Below, in pieces: positions 1 through 10,058 of a DNA stretch of 64,000 nucleotides (positions are counted from its first letter, which is position 1; every line of letters begins with the position of its first letter). Origin of the DNA: an uncultured Acidimicrobiaceae bacterium (GTDB taxonomy: Bacteria; Actinomycetota; Acidimicrobiia; Acidimicrobiales; SZUA-35); contig CAMYLA010000017.1 in NCBI GenBank assembly GCA_947259095.1, positions 1 through 64,000 on the forward strand, written 5' to 3'. Made by a program: the position numbers and the translations under genes. The notes under the pieces were generated by a model. That model had not been told where the DNA came from. It was given only the letters and a program-made list of their open reading frames with translations, and made no database searches.

Positions 1-1311
1 TCCCGGGAATTGGGGGGCCTGCGCCGGCTGCCGCAATGCGGCGCGGTTGCCACCGGCGACGACATCGAGGCGGTGACCCGGGTCGTCTCGCTGCTCCATA
101 CCGAGCTGGAACGAAGACGCCGGGCCGTGGCCGAGGCGATCACCTCCTCGGAGGCGCCCGCCGGCGAGTCGACGGTGCTGCTCTTGATCGACGGCCTCGA
201 CGCACTCATCCAGACGATGGAGCAGGGACCGGTCGCCGCTGGCCTCAGCCAGACCTACGCCGATCTGACCGGCATCATCAGCGACGGCCGACAGGTCGGC
301 ATCCATCCGGTGATCAGCGCTTCGCGGCGGGCCAACGTCCGGGCTGCGATGTCGGCTGCGATCGCAGACCGGCTGACGTTGCGCCAGGCCGACGCCCAGG
401 GTTACGCCGAGAATGGTATCGCCGCCGCCGACGCCCAGGATCTGGAGCTGGCGCCGGGCCAGGCCCTCCACAACGGCTCGACCGTGGTCCAGGTGGCCAC
501 GCTGGTCGCCACCACGTCGCCAGACCGGGCTCCGCCGCAGTCTCGGACGCCGCAGTCCCGACAGCAGCGGCAGGGCTCGGCGCAGCGACGGCTGGCGGCC
601 CTGGCCGGTTCGTTGCACGGATGCGTCGATCCCAGGCTGCACACGGCCCCGCTGCCACGAACCGTGGGGTTGTTGCCGTCGAGCGGGGCCGAACGTCCGG
701 TCATCGGCCTCGCCGATCTGACCGGTGAGCCGTTCGCACTGGATCTCCGCCACGACGACGTGTCGGTGGTCGGCGACCCCCGCAGCGGGCGGTCGACGGC
801 CCTGGCCACGATCGGCCGGCAGGCCGCAGCGGGAGGGGCCGAGGTGTGGGTGCTGGCGGGCCCGTCCTCGCCGCTGAGCGGGCTGACCGAGGCCACCATG
901 GCCTGTTTCGACGATGGTGACCGTCGTCTTGCGTTCATCGACACCCTGGTCGAGCTGGCCAAGGGCCCGGTCGACCAGTCGAGGCCGAGACTGCTGCTGC
1001 TCGACGACCACGACCTGCTCCCGGAGCATGATCGTGAACTGGTGGCCGCGATCCAACGCCTCTTGCCGTCGATTCGCCACGCCGTGGTCGGTCCCAAGCC
1101 CCGAGGGTTCAGCTCCAACCCGTTCCTCCATCAGGTCCGAGCCTGTCGATCGTTGATCCACCTGCGACCAAACGACGCCAGGGACGCCCACGAGGTTGTG
1201 GGGTTTCCGGTGCGGTGGCATCCCGGCCTGCCCATGGTCGAGGGCCGGGGCTACGCCGTGGTCGATCGACTGGCCACCATGGTGCAGGTCAGTGATCCGT
1301 TCCAGACCTGA
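1..1311 (+). CDS. EccC-like FtsK/SpoIIIE ATPase of a type VII secretion system (5' partial)
   Basis: The reading frame is open to the window edge, so the start lies upstream and only the last ~436 residues are present. These cover the end of one ATPase domain (Walker B-like LLLIDGLDAL, then the ASRRANVRAAM segment and a DRLTLR stretch) and a final complete domain with Walker A GDPRSGRST and Walker B RLLLLDDHD. Serial FtsK/SpoIIIE domains of this kind are typical of EccC, the membrane-associated motor that recognises WXG100 substrates. A WXG100-like gene lies about 0.6 kb downstream on the other strand, which supports the assignment. EccCb versus a fused EccC cannot be decided from this fragment. 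Confidence 0.75.
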   Translation, partial: SRELGGLRRLPQCGAVATGDDIEAVTRVVSLLHTELERRRRAVAEAITSSEAPAGESTVLLLIDGLDALIQTMEQGPVAAGLSQTYADLTGIISDGRQVGIHPVISASRRANVRAAMSAAIADRLTLRQADAQGYAENGIAAADAQDLELAPGQALHNGSTVVQVATLVATTSPDRAPPQSRTPQSRQQRQGSAQRRLAALAGSLHGCVDPRLHTAPLPRTVGLLPSSGAERPVIGLADLTGEPFALDLRHDDVSVVGDPRSGRSTALATIGRQAAAGGAEVWVLAGPSSPLSGLTEATMACFDDGDRRLAFIDTLVELAKGPVDQSRPRLLLLDDHDLLPEHDRELVAAIQRLLPSIRHAVVGPKPRGFSSNPFLHQVRACRSLIHLRPNDARDAHEVVGFPVRWHPGLPMVEGRGYAVVDRLATMVQVSDPFQT

Positions 1312-1408
1312 TCATGGCCCGGCCGGTCCGCTCCGGATCGGCGGCCGGTCATGATCGGTCGGGGAGGTCCGACGGTTTGCAGTCCGGGTGGTCGGGGGCC
1401 GGCCCGGT

Positions 1409-1768
1409 CTACAGGTTCTGGCCGATGCGGAGCCGGTTGCCGCTCGGGTCTTTCAGGGCGAACTCCCGCATCCCCCACGGGTGATCGTCGATCGGGCCGA
1501 CATCGGCTCCCCCTGCGGTCCAGGCGGCGTGCCACTCGGTGGCGTCCTGGACGTGGAAATAGCCCGCGGCGTGGTTGGCGCCCGGGTCGAGGTTGGGGAC
1601 CAGGGCCAGATGCAGGATCTCCTCGCCCCGGTGGGTGACCCAGGCGTAGTCGGCGTCGAACGATTCGACCTCGAACCCCAGCGAACCGTAGAACGACGTC
1701 GCCCGCTGCATGTCGCTCACCGGGAAAACGATCTTGGTCACGATCCTCGTTCCAGGAGTAGTGGGCAT
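1409..1768 (-). CDS. VOC (glyoxalase/bleomycin-resistance) family protein
   Basis: A 119-residue single-module vicinal-oxygen-chelate protein. It opens with the typical first strand and helix (VFPVSDMQRATSFYGSLGF) and closes with ALKDPSGNRLRIGQ, where the family usually has DPxGN. These proteins are metal-dependent and form dimers of beta-alpha-beta-beta-beta units; substrates range from glyoxals to aromatic diols and the sequence does not fix one. ATG start at 1768. It sits between two type VII secretion-related genes but nothing links it to them functionally. Confidence 0.85.
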   Translation of the reverse strand: MPTTPGTRIVTKIVFPVSDMQRATSFYGSLGFEVESFDADYAWVTHRGEEILHLALVPNLDPGANHAAGYFHVQDATEWHAAWTAGGADVGPIDDHPWGMREFALKDPSGNRLRIGQNL

Positions 1769-1941
1769 GGCCGGATTCTAGGCCGGTCTCCGACGGAGAG
1801 GTCGGTGACCGGCAGGCGCCCCCAGGGGGCCGGGGGAAAAGGCCGGACGCGAAACCGCGGTGCACGTCGAAGCGAATCTCCGGCGTGCACCGCGGTCGTT
1901 CGGCCCGCTCCGGGAGGGAGGGTCCCGGGTGGGCCGGGTGA

Positions 1942-2565
1942 TCAGGCCCCGCTGTTCATCACGGCCACCTGATCCCGTAGTCGGCCCGACAGCGACGCCC
2001 CGACGCCCCGCACGCCGGTGCCGCCGCCATCGCCGGCCGAGCCGAGAATCTCCTCGACGGCGCCGGCCACCGCCGTGACCGTTGTGAGTTTCTCCGGGCC
2101 CTGCCAACCCGGTGTGCCGTCGGCGATCGTGGCTCTGATGTTGTTGTAGCCACCGGCGATGGCCTCGAACCAGTGATCGACCTTGGCCGCGAAGCCGCTC
2201 ATCTCCTCGGTGTCGATCTCGTAATCCTGATTGGCCGACACCCGCAGCGCCTCGGCGGTTGTCGCCTGGCCCCGCGCCACCGGTTGGTGGGGCCAGGCCG
2301 CCCCGCCGAGCTTGCTGACGACCACGTTCATGTTGTTGACGATGATCAGAAGCAGGGCGTCGACGTTGTCGTAGGTGGCGGCAACGAAGGCACTCATCCT
2401 GGTGTTCATCTCGGCGGCCAGGTGCTCGGCCTGCTCGCCGACGAACGAGGTCTTCTTCAACTCGGTCTGAACGAAGTTGACGCGGTCGAGGATCGACGAC
2501 GCCTCGGTTCTGGCCGATGCCAGGGCGGCTTCGAGGTCGGTCATCTTGACTGCGTGGAGTACCAT
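1942..2565 (-). CDS. WXG100-like type VII secretion-associated protein
   Basis: A 207-residue, mostly helical protein without signal peptide. The N-terminal half is a long helix rich in Ala and charged residues (DLEAALASARTEASSILDRV). The centre has a helical segment followed by GGAAWP, and the C-terminal half has a helical hairpin with the turn PGWQGPE, a W-x-G motif as in ESX substrates. It is twice the usual 100-residue WXG100 length, so it looks like two fused helical hairpins or an LXG-like partner. ATG at 2565 is chosen because GAGGGA lies just upstream; a second ATG 21 bp inside is possible. The neighbouring EccC-like gene is the likely exporter. Confidence 0.6.
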   Translation of the reverse strand: MVLHAVKMTDLEAALASARTEASSILDRVNFVQTELKKTSFVGEQAEHLAAEMNTRMSAFVAATYDNVDALLLIIVNNMNVVVSKLGGAAWPHQPVARGQATTAEALRVSANQDYEIDTEEMSGFAAKVDHWFEAIAGGYNNIRATIADGTPGWQGPEKLTTVTAVAGAVEEILGSAGDGGGTGVRGVGASLSGRLRDQVAVMNSGA

Positions 2566-2702
2566 CTGTTCCCTCTTCCCGCCGCAGGGTGCGGTCCGGA
2601 TCGTTTGGTCGGGTGACTGCGATCAACCTACGGCCGGGCCTGGAAGCGGGAAACGGGGACGACTCCCCATCGGGCCGTAGCGGCGGCGGTCGGCCCGAGG
2701 AT

Positions 2703-2753
2703 CTACTCGACCGTCTTGGGGGAGATGAACAGTTCCTCGCCGGCGGGGGTCAC
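2703..2753 (-). pseudogene. Possible LuxR-type helix-turn-helix remnant
   Basis: Between the WXG100-like gene and sppA the minus strand encodes a 16-residue stretch containing ELFISPKTVE before a TAG stop. This is the recognition-helix signature of LuxR/GerE DNA-binding domains (xLFISxxTVExHL). Nothing else of a regulator is readable in the surrounding 250 bp, so it is either a relic or a chance match. Confidence 0.25.
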
Positions 2754-2821
2754 CCGCCCACGCTACACAAGGTCTGTCGCCCGCTCGGCCAACCCCTCCC
2801 TCGGGTCGGTTGGATCGCTCG

Positions 2822-4204
2822 TCAGCGGCAGAGCGCCAACGGGTCGCCGTGGTAGGCCAGGACCGTTCCGGTGCCGAGGCACAGGGCAGGCACCGCCCCC
2901 GGTTGGTCTTCGCCGGGTGTCTCGTCGTCGTTGCGGTCGAAGACCGTCTCGGCCAGCAGGTCGAGCAGGCCACCAGAGCCCCGCTCCAGCCGCTCGACCC
3001 GCCACGTCTCATCGGTGCCGAGGCCGGCGGCCTTGGCCGCCAGTTCGTAGCTGGTGTCACGATCGGCGACGCCGTCGATCAGGCCGTTGGCCACCGCCTG
3101 CTGCTCACCGAAGAGCAAGGCGCCGAGGTCGTCCTCGATGGCCGAGACGGGGATGTCGCGGCCCTTGCTGACGTGGCCCACGAAATCGGCGTAGGCGTCG
3201 TCGAGGCCCTCCTGGAAAACCGATCGTTCCTCGGCGGTGATGGGCCGGTAGGGGTTGCCGAAGTCCTTGCTGCGTCCGGCGGTGAGGTACTCGACCTCGA
3301 TCCCGCCTTCGGTGGTGACACCGCCGCCGAGGATGCCGCCGTCGATCGCCGTCACCCCGTCGTAGGTGCTGAGCGGGCCGAAGATCACCCCGATGCTCCC
3401 GACGAGGGTGCCGTGATCGGCGTAGATCATGTCGGCCCCGGCCATGGCATAGACGCCGCCGGAGGCGCTGATACTGGAGACGTAGGCGAAGATCGGTTTG
3501 TCGGTTGCGGCCCGGTAGGCCTCGACGCCGTCGGCGATGGCCCTCGAGCCGAAGATCGTGCCGCCGGGGCTGTCCATCTCCAGGATGACGCCATCCACCG
3601 AGTTGTCGTCCGCCAATTCGGCCAGCTGTTCCTTGACCGTGTAGCCGTAGGTTGCGTCGATGGCGCCGAAGAAGCCGCCGCCCCCGCCGGTGTCCTCGCC
3701 GAGGATCACGCCGCTGATCGGCACCGCGACCAGGTTGATGTCGGCGCTTCGATCGCCGGCGACGAAGGTCTTGGACGAGGGAGGGTCATCGAGATCGGCC
3801 CCGCCGACGCCGGCCAGCCCGGCCAGTACCGCCAGCAGCGCAATGGGGATCAGGAACAGTCCGCCGCCGATGATGATCAGGGCGGTCAAGGACTTCACCG
3901 CGGTTCGGCCGATGGCCGAGCCGACGGTTTCCCTGGGAGCCAGCTGCTGGATCGGTAACGGACCGTTGTACCAGCCGCCGGCACCGGCCGCTGCCGGGGC
4001 CGGCCCGGATCCGGCCCGCTGCCCGGCCACCGGAGGCGGCGCCTGGGCCAGTCCCGGCGGCGAGGGAGGCGAAGACGGTGCCGGCGGCTCCGGGCCCGGG
4101 GTCTCTCCGGGCGGCGTCGGCGGTGGCGGTGGCCGATCCTGGCCCGCAGGCGTCGACGATGGCGCCGGTTCGGATTCGCCGGGCTGGGGCGGGTTGTCGG
4201 TCAC
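2822..4204 (-). CDS. sppA: Signal peptide peptidase SppA, S49 family
   Basis: A 460-residue membrane serine protease that degrades signal peptides left in the membrane. A Pro-rich cytoplasmic N-terminus (residues ~1-110) is followed by one membrane segment (LIIIGGGLFLIPIALLAVL) and an extracellular S49 domain. The nucleophile Ser lies in SISASGGVYAMA and the general-base Lys in TAGRSKDFGNPYR, the Ser-Lys dyad of SppA. The long open frame extends upstream into the preceding gene; GTG at 4204 is preferred because it overlaps the TAG stop of the polyprenyl synthase gene by one base, implying translational coupling. Confidence 0.9.
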   Translation of the reverse strand: MTDNPPQPGESEPAPSSTPAGQDRPPPPPTPPGETPGPEPPAPSSPPSPPGLAQAPPPVAGQRAGSGPAPAAAGAGGWYNGPLPIQQLAPRETVGSAIGRTAVKSLTALIIIGGGLFLIPIALLAVLAGLAGVGGADLDDPPSSKTFVAGDRSADINLVAVPISGVILGEDTGGGGGFFGAIDATYGYTVKEQLAELADDNSVDGVILEMDSPGGTIFGSRAIADGVEAYRAATDKPIFAYVSSISASGGVYAMAGADMIYADHGTLVGSIGVIFGPLSTYDGVTAIDGGILGGGVTTEGGIEVEYLTAGRSKDFGNPYRPITAEERSVFQEGLDDAYADFVGHVSKGRDIPVSAIEDDLGALLFGEQQAVANGLIDGVADRDTSYELAAKAAGLGTDETWRVERLERGSGGLLDLLAETVFDRNDDETPGEDQPGAVPALCLGTGTVLAYHGDPLALCR

Positions 4205-5205
4205 TATGCGGCCTTTGCCGCGCCCACCGAGTCGAGGAGGTACTGGGCGGTATCGGCCAGGGCCCGGGCTGCGTCGTTCTCGGACACCGTCAGGATCTCG
4301 GAGCGAGCCTTGTCGACGAAGCCGGTGGCCGTTTCCAGAGCCGAGTCGACGCCCGGCCCCATCCGGACACACTCGATGGCCTCATGCCGGTCGGCCTCGG
4401 TGAGACCGTCCTTCAGCAGGTCCCGGAGCCTGTCGCCCTCCGGCGCGGCCAGGGTGTGGATGACCGGAAGCGAATACACGCCCTCGAGCATGTCCCTGCC
4501 TGCCGGCTTCCCCAGTTGCTCATCGGTTGCGATCACATCGAGGATGTCGTCGATGACTTGGAAGGCCATGCCGTAGTATCGCCCGAATTCGGTCAGCTGA
4601 TCGATGACCTGACGCTCGAAACCCATGACCAGGCCACCGATCCTGGTGGCGGCGGAGAACAATGATGCGGTCTTGCCGGCGATCGAGGGATAGTACTGCT
4701 CCTCGGTCCGGTTGATGTCGTAGAGCGTCTGGAGCTCCGACACCTGACCCTTGCACAATTCACCGATAGTGGACGCCAGCAGCCCGGCCACCTCGGTGCC
4801 GAGATCGGCGGCGATCTCCGATGCCTTGGCCAGGAGGAAGTCTCCGGCCAGGATGGCCCGGAGATTGCCCCACCGGGCGTTGACGCTCGGAACCTGGCGA
4901 CGGATCTGGGCCTCGTCCATCACGTCGTCGTGGTACAGCGACCCGACCTGGACCAGCTCGACCGCAACGCCGCCTCGGACGACGTCGTCGCTCACGGCCC
5001 TGCCGTCCGGCAGACCGGTGGCGGCGGCGGCGATGGTGAACAGGGGCCGCTGACGTTTGCCCCCGGCCTTGATCAGATGGGAGGCGATCTCGGTGAGATA
5101 GGCATCGCCGGATACCTGGACCGTTTCCAGGAGGCAGGCCTCGATCCTGGCACCGTCGGTGCGAGCGGTTGGGAGTGCACTGAGAGGGGTACCGGCCACA
5201 CGCAC
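4204..5205 (-). CDS. Trans-polyprenyl diphosphate synthase
   Basis: A 333-residue class I isoprenyl diphosphate synthase that adds isopentenyl units to an allylic diphosphate, supplying quinone or carotenoid side chains. The first aspartate-rich motif is YHDDVMDEAQIRR and the second QVIDDILDVIATD. GGKRQRPL near residue 50 is the conserved IPP-binding Lys/Arg region. Product length (C20 to C35+) cannot be read from the motifs with certainty. GTG start at 5205. It is coupled to sppA by a one-base overlap and lies divergent to clpC. Precursors would come from the MEP enzymes encoded at 17.4-18.5 kb. Confidence 0.9.
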   Translation of the reverse strand: MRVAGTPLSALPTARTDGARIEACLLETVQVSGDAYLTEIASHLIKAGGKRQRPLFTIAAAATGLPDGRAVSDDVVRGGVAVELVQVGSLYHDDVMDEAQIRRQVPSVNARWGNLRAILAGDFLLAKASEIAADLGTEVAGLLASTIGELCKGQVSELQTLYDINRTEEQYYPSIAGKTASLFSAATRIGGLVMGFERQVIDQLTEFGRYYGMAFQVIDDILDVIATDEQLGKPAGRDMLEGVYSLPVIHTLAAPEGDRLRDLLKDGLTEADRHEAIECVRMGPGVDSALETATGFVDKARSEILTVSENDAARALADTAQYLLDSVGAAKAA

Positions 5206-5716
5206 ACGGTAGGCGACCGCAGCCGATTCGTCTCAACCAGGCTCGATCGTCGCCACCGGTGGGGACGCGACCCCAACGGGGACCGGAACCGAGGGACAAT
5301 GGTGGCAGGAGAGAATTTCCGGCCCCGATTGGGTGTTATGAACAAACTGGACTCAGTATTGGTCCACCGGATGCCGACTATTGCAACATACCGGCTTTCG
5401 ATCGAGAGACGATCAACCCAGCGGCGGACGCCAGGAAACGGGCAGACGAACATCCCCTGGTCGACCGGCCCCGAGCAGCCGACCAGGACACGAACAGGAG
5501 CGGGACCATGGAACCAGAATCGGACCGCACAGCCCACAAAGGTCGCCTGGCCTCGTGGTGTTGCCTGCCAAAAGTCTTTGAAATCGGGTCGGGCCAGTAG
5601 GCTGGACCCACCATCCATTCGACACAGCACCCGCCCCGACACCGCACATCGGTTGCGACGGGTTCCCATCCATCCTCTAGCTCAATCCAACTTCCGCCCC
5701 ACTTTCGGAGATCTTG
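5206..5716. other. Intergenic region between divergent polyprenyl synthase and clpC
   Basis: About 510 bp with no convincing gene; short open frames here lack family-like composition. It must hold promoters for both flanking genes. A ribosome-binding GGAG lies at 5707-5710, six bases before the clpC ATG. A candidate thiol-stress promoter is listed separately. Confidence 0.6.
5311..5340 (+). promoter_or_regulatory. Candidate SigR/SigH-type promoter upstream of clpC
   Basis: GAGAAT, an 18-bp spacer, then GTTATG resembles the actinobacterial SigR/SigH consensus GGGAAT-N18-GTT. Such sigma factors are known to drive proteostasis genes, including clp genes. The site is ~375 bp from the clpC start, so the leader would be long; a chance match is quite possible. 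Confidence 0.25.
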
Positions 5717-8245
<2,529 letters not shown>

Positions 8246-8265
8246 CCCCGGCCAGGTTTCAAGCC

Positions 8266-8308
8266 GCCCACCGGCATCCCACGGGAGCCGGTGGGCGCTT
8301 CCGTTTTG
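8266..8308 (+). terminator. Rho-independent terminator after clpC
   Basis: A 10-bp perfect inverted repeat (GCCCACCGGC / GCCGGTGGGC) with an 11-nt loop starts 20 bp after the clpC stop and is followed by a short T-run. Flanking AAGC/GCTT could extend the stem past a one-base bulge. Confidence 0.75.
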
Positions 8309-8406
8309 CCACCGAGGCGCAAGCGTCGTCTCGTCACCGATCGTGGGTTCGGCCCGCAACCCGGTGGTGGGCAGCCCCGCCGTCGTGCCGCCGGTAGTGT
8401 GATGCC

Positions 8407-10011
8407 GTGATTCCGGGCAGGTTCAAGAAGTCGATCGGTCGGTTGGCGATCGGCCGGGGGTTGTGGTTCGTCCTGCTGTTCGTTGCCGTGGCTGCGGTGG
8501 CCACCGGCTGCCAGGCCAACTTCGAGATCCTGGTGACGGTCGAGGACGACGGGTCCGGGGTGGTGCTGACCGAACTGGTGCTCGACGAGGAGGCGTCCGC
8601 GGGCCTGCTCGACCTCGACGATGGCTCGGCGTTGCCCCTGACCGACCTGGCCCAGTCCGGTTGGGAGATCGGGAGGCCGGTGCAGGATGCCTCGGGTGAG
8701 ACGAGGATCACCGCCTCGAAGGCGTTCGGTACCCCGAACCAGTTCAGCGACATCATGAACGAGCTGGCCGGCGATGCGACGGAGGGAACCGATCTCGACC
8801 TCATCCGCGATTTCACCCTGAGTCGGGACCAGAGCTTCGGGCGGGTCGACTATCGGGTCGACGGCATCATCGACCCCCGGCTGGGCCTGACTGCATTCAG
8901 CGACGACGCGCTCGACGCCGCTCTCGGTGGATCGTTGACCTCCATCGCCACCAGCCCGCCATACAACGCCGGGCCCGAGGACATCTCGATACAGCTCACC
9001 GTGGCCCTGCCGGGGGAGCTGCGGGAGGATGGCACCACCGGCGTGATGGACCCGGACCAGCTCCTGCCCACCGCCACCTGGGCCACCGACATGGGCAACG
9101 ACCGGCCGATCGAGGTGTCGCTGCGGACCGCTCGTCGATCCACGTCGGCCCAGGTCCTTCGGGGCGTTGCGGTGGTGGCCGGCGCCCTGGCGGCGCTGGT
9201 CTTGTTCGGGCGCCTGCTCAGGCTCTCCGGTACGTTGCGACGCAAGAAACCGGCCCCGAAGGTCCGGCCCACCGACGCCCTCGGCCGATCGGCGGAACAG
9301 GTCCGGGCCAGGCGTCGACAGCCGGAGACCAAGCCCGATGACGCCGTTGCCGGCTACCGGGTCGTGGCCCTCGACGGGATGGGTGTGCTCTACCGGGAAG
9401 GCGACGATGTGCGCAAGCTCCTCGTTCCCTTCGCCCGGGAACATGGTTCGACGCTGCCCGAGGAGGACATCGCGGCCAAGGCCCGGCAGCTCAGCCTGGG
9501 GCGGATGACCCCGGCCGACTTCTGGGCGGTGATCGGCGCCCAGGGCGACAGCAACGACCTCGACGCCGCCTACCTGGCCCGCCACCAGCTCATGCCGGGT
9601 GTCGTTCGCTACCTGCGGAAACTGCGGGACAGCGGCATCCGGGCCGCCTGCATCACAAACGACGCCTCGGCCTGGGCCATGAAGCTCCGGGCCGGTCACA
9701 GCCTCGAAGGCCTGATCGACCCCTGGGTCGTCAGCGGCTCGGTCGGGGTTCGCAAACCGGACGCCCCGCTATTCGAGGTGCTGCGGCGGGTCACCGGGGA
9801 AGCCCCGAGCTCGATCCTCATCGTCGACGACGACCTCGCCAATCTCGACGCGGCGGCCAAGCTCGGTTTCGGCACCGCCTGGTTCAGTGCCGACGGGGAC
9901 CGGGGCGCGGCCCACGGTCATCAGGTGATACGCAGCTTCGGGTCGGTCAACGTCGTCGACACGATGGACATCCCGATCGAGCCCCGGAACAAGAAGCCAA
10001 ACGGCGACTAG
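8407..10011 (+). CDS. LppM-like lipoprotein domain fused to a cytoplasmic HAD-like hydrolase
   Basis: A 534-residue two-part protein. A signal segment ends in a lipobox with Cys at residue 35 (VATGCQ). Residues ~36-245 form an extracytoplasmic domain resembling LppM/DUF3153 lipoproteins. A membrane segment at ~250-272 is followed by basic residues and then a HAD-superfamily domain (~315-520). HAD motif I is VVALDGMGVLY: nucleophile Asp323 is present but the usual second Asp (D+2) is Met325. Motif II CITND, motif III Lys in GVRKPDAP and motif IV LIVDDDLANLD are intact. L-2-haloacid dehalogenases also lack D+2, so a non-phosphatase chemistry is conceivable. GTG start at 8407. Confidence 0.75.
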   Translation: MIPGRFKKSIGRLAIGRGLWFVLLFVAVAAVATGCQANFEILVTVEDDGSGVVLTELVLDEEASAGLLDLDDGSALPLTDLAQSGWEIGRPVQDASGETRITASKAFGTPNQFSDIMNELAGDATEGTDLDLIRDFTLSRDQSFGRVDYRVDGIIDPRLGLTAFSDDALDAALGGSLTSIATSPPYNAGPEDISIQLTVALPGELREDGTTGVMDPDQLLPTATWATDMGNDRPIEVSLRTARRSTSAQVLRGVAVVAGALAALVLFGRLLRLSGTLRRKKPAPKVRPTDALGRSAEQVRARRRQPETKPDDAVAGYRVVALDGMGVLYREGDDVRKLLVPFAREHGSTLPEEDIAAKARQLSLGRMTPADFWAVIGAQGDSNDLDAAYLARHQLMPGVVRYLRKLRDSGIRAACITNDASAWAMKLRAGHSLEGLIDPWVVSGSVGVRKPDAPLFEVLRRVTGEAPSSILIVDDDLANLDAAAKLGFGTAWFSADGDRGAAHGHQVIRSFGSVNVVDTMDIPIEPRNKKPNGD

Positions 10012-10058
10012 TCAGACGCCGAAGACCGGCTCCGGAGGACAGCCGACGGCTCAGGGGC

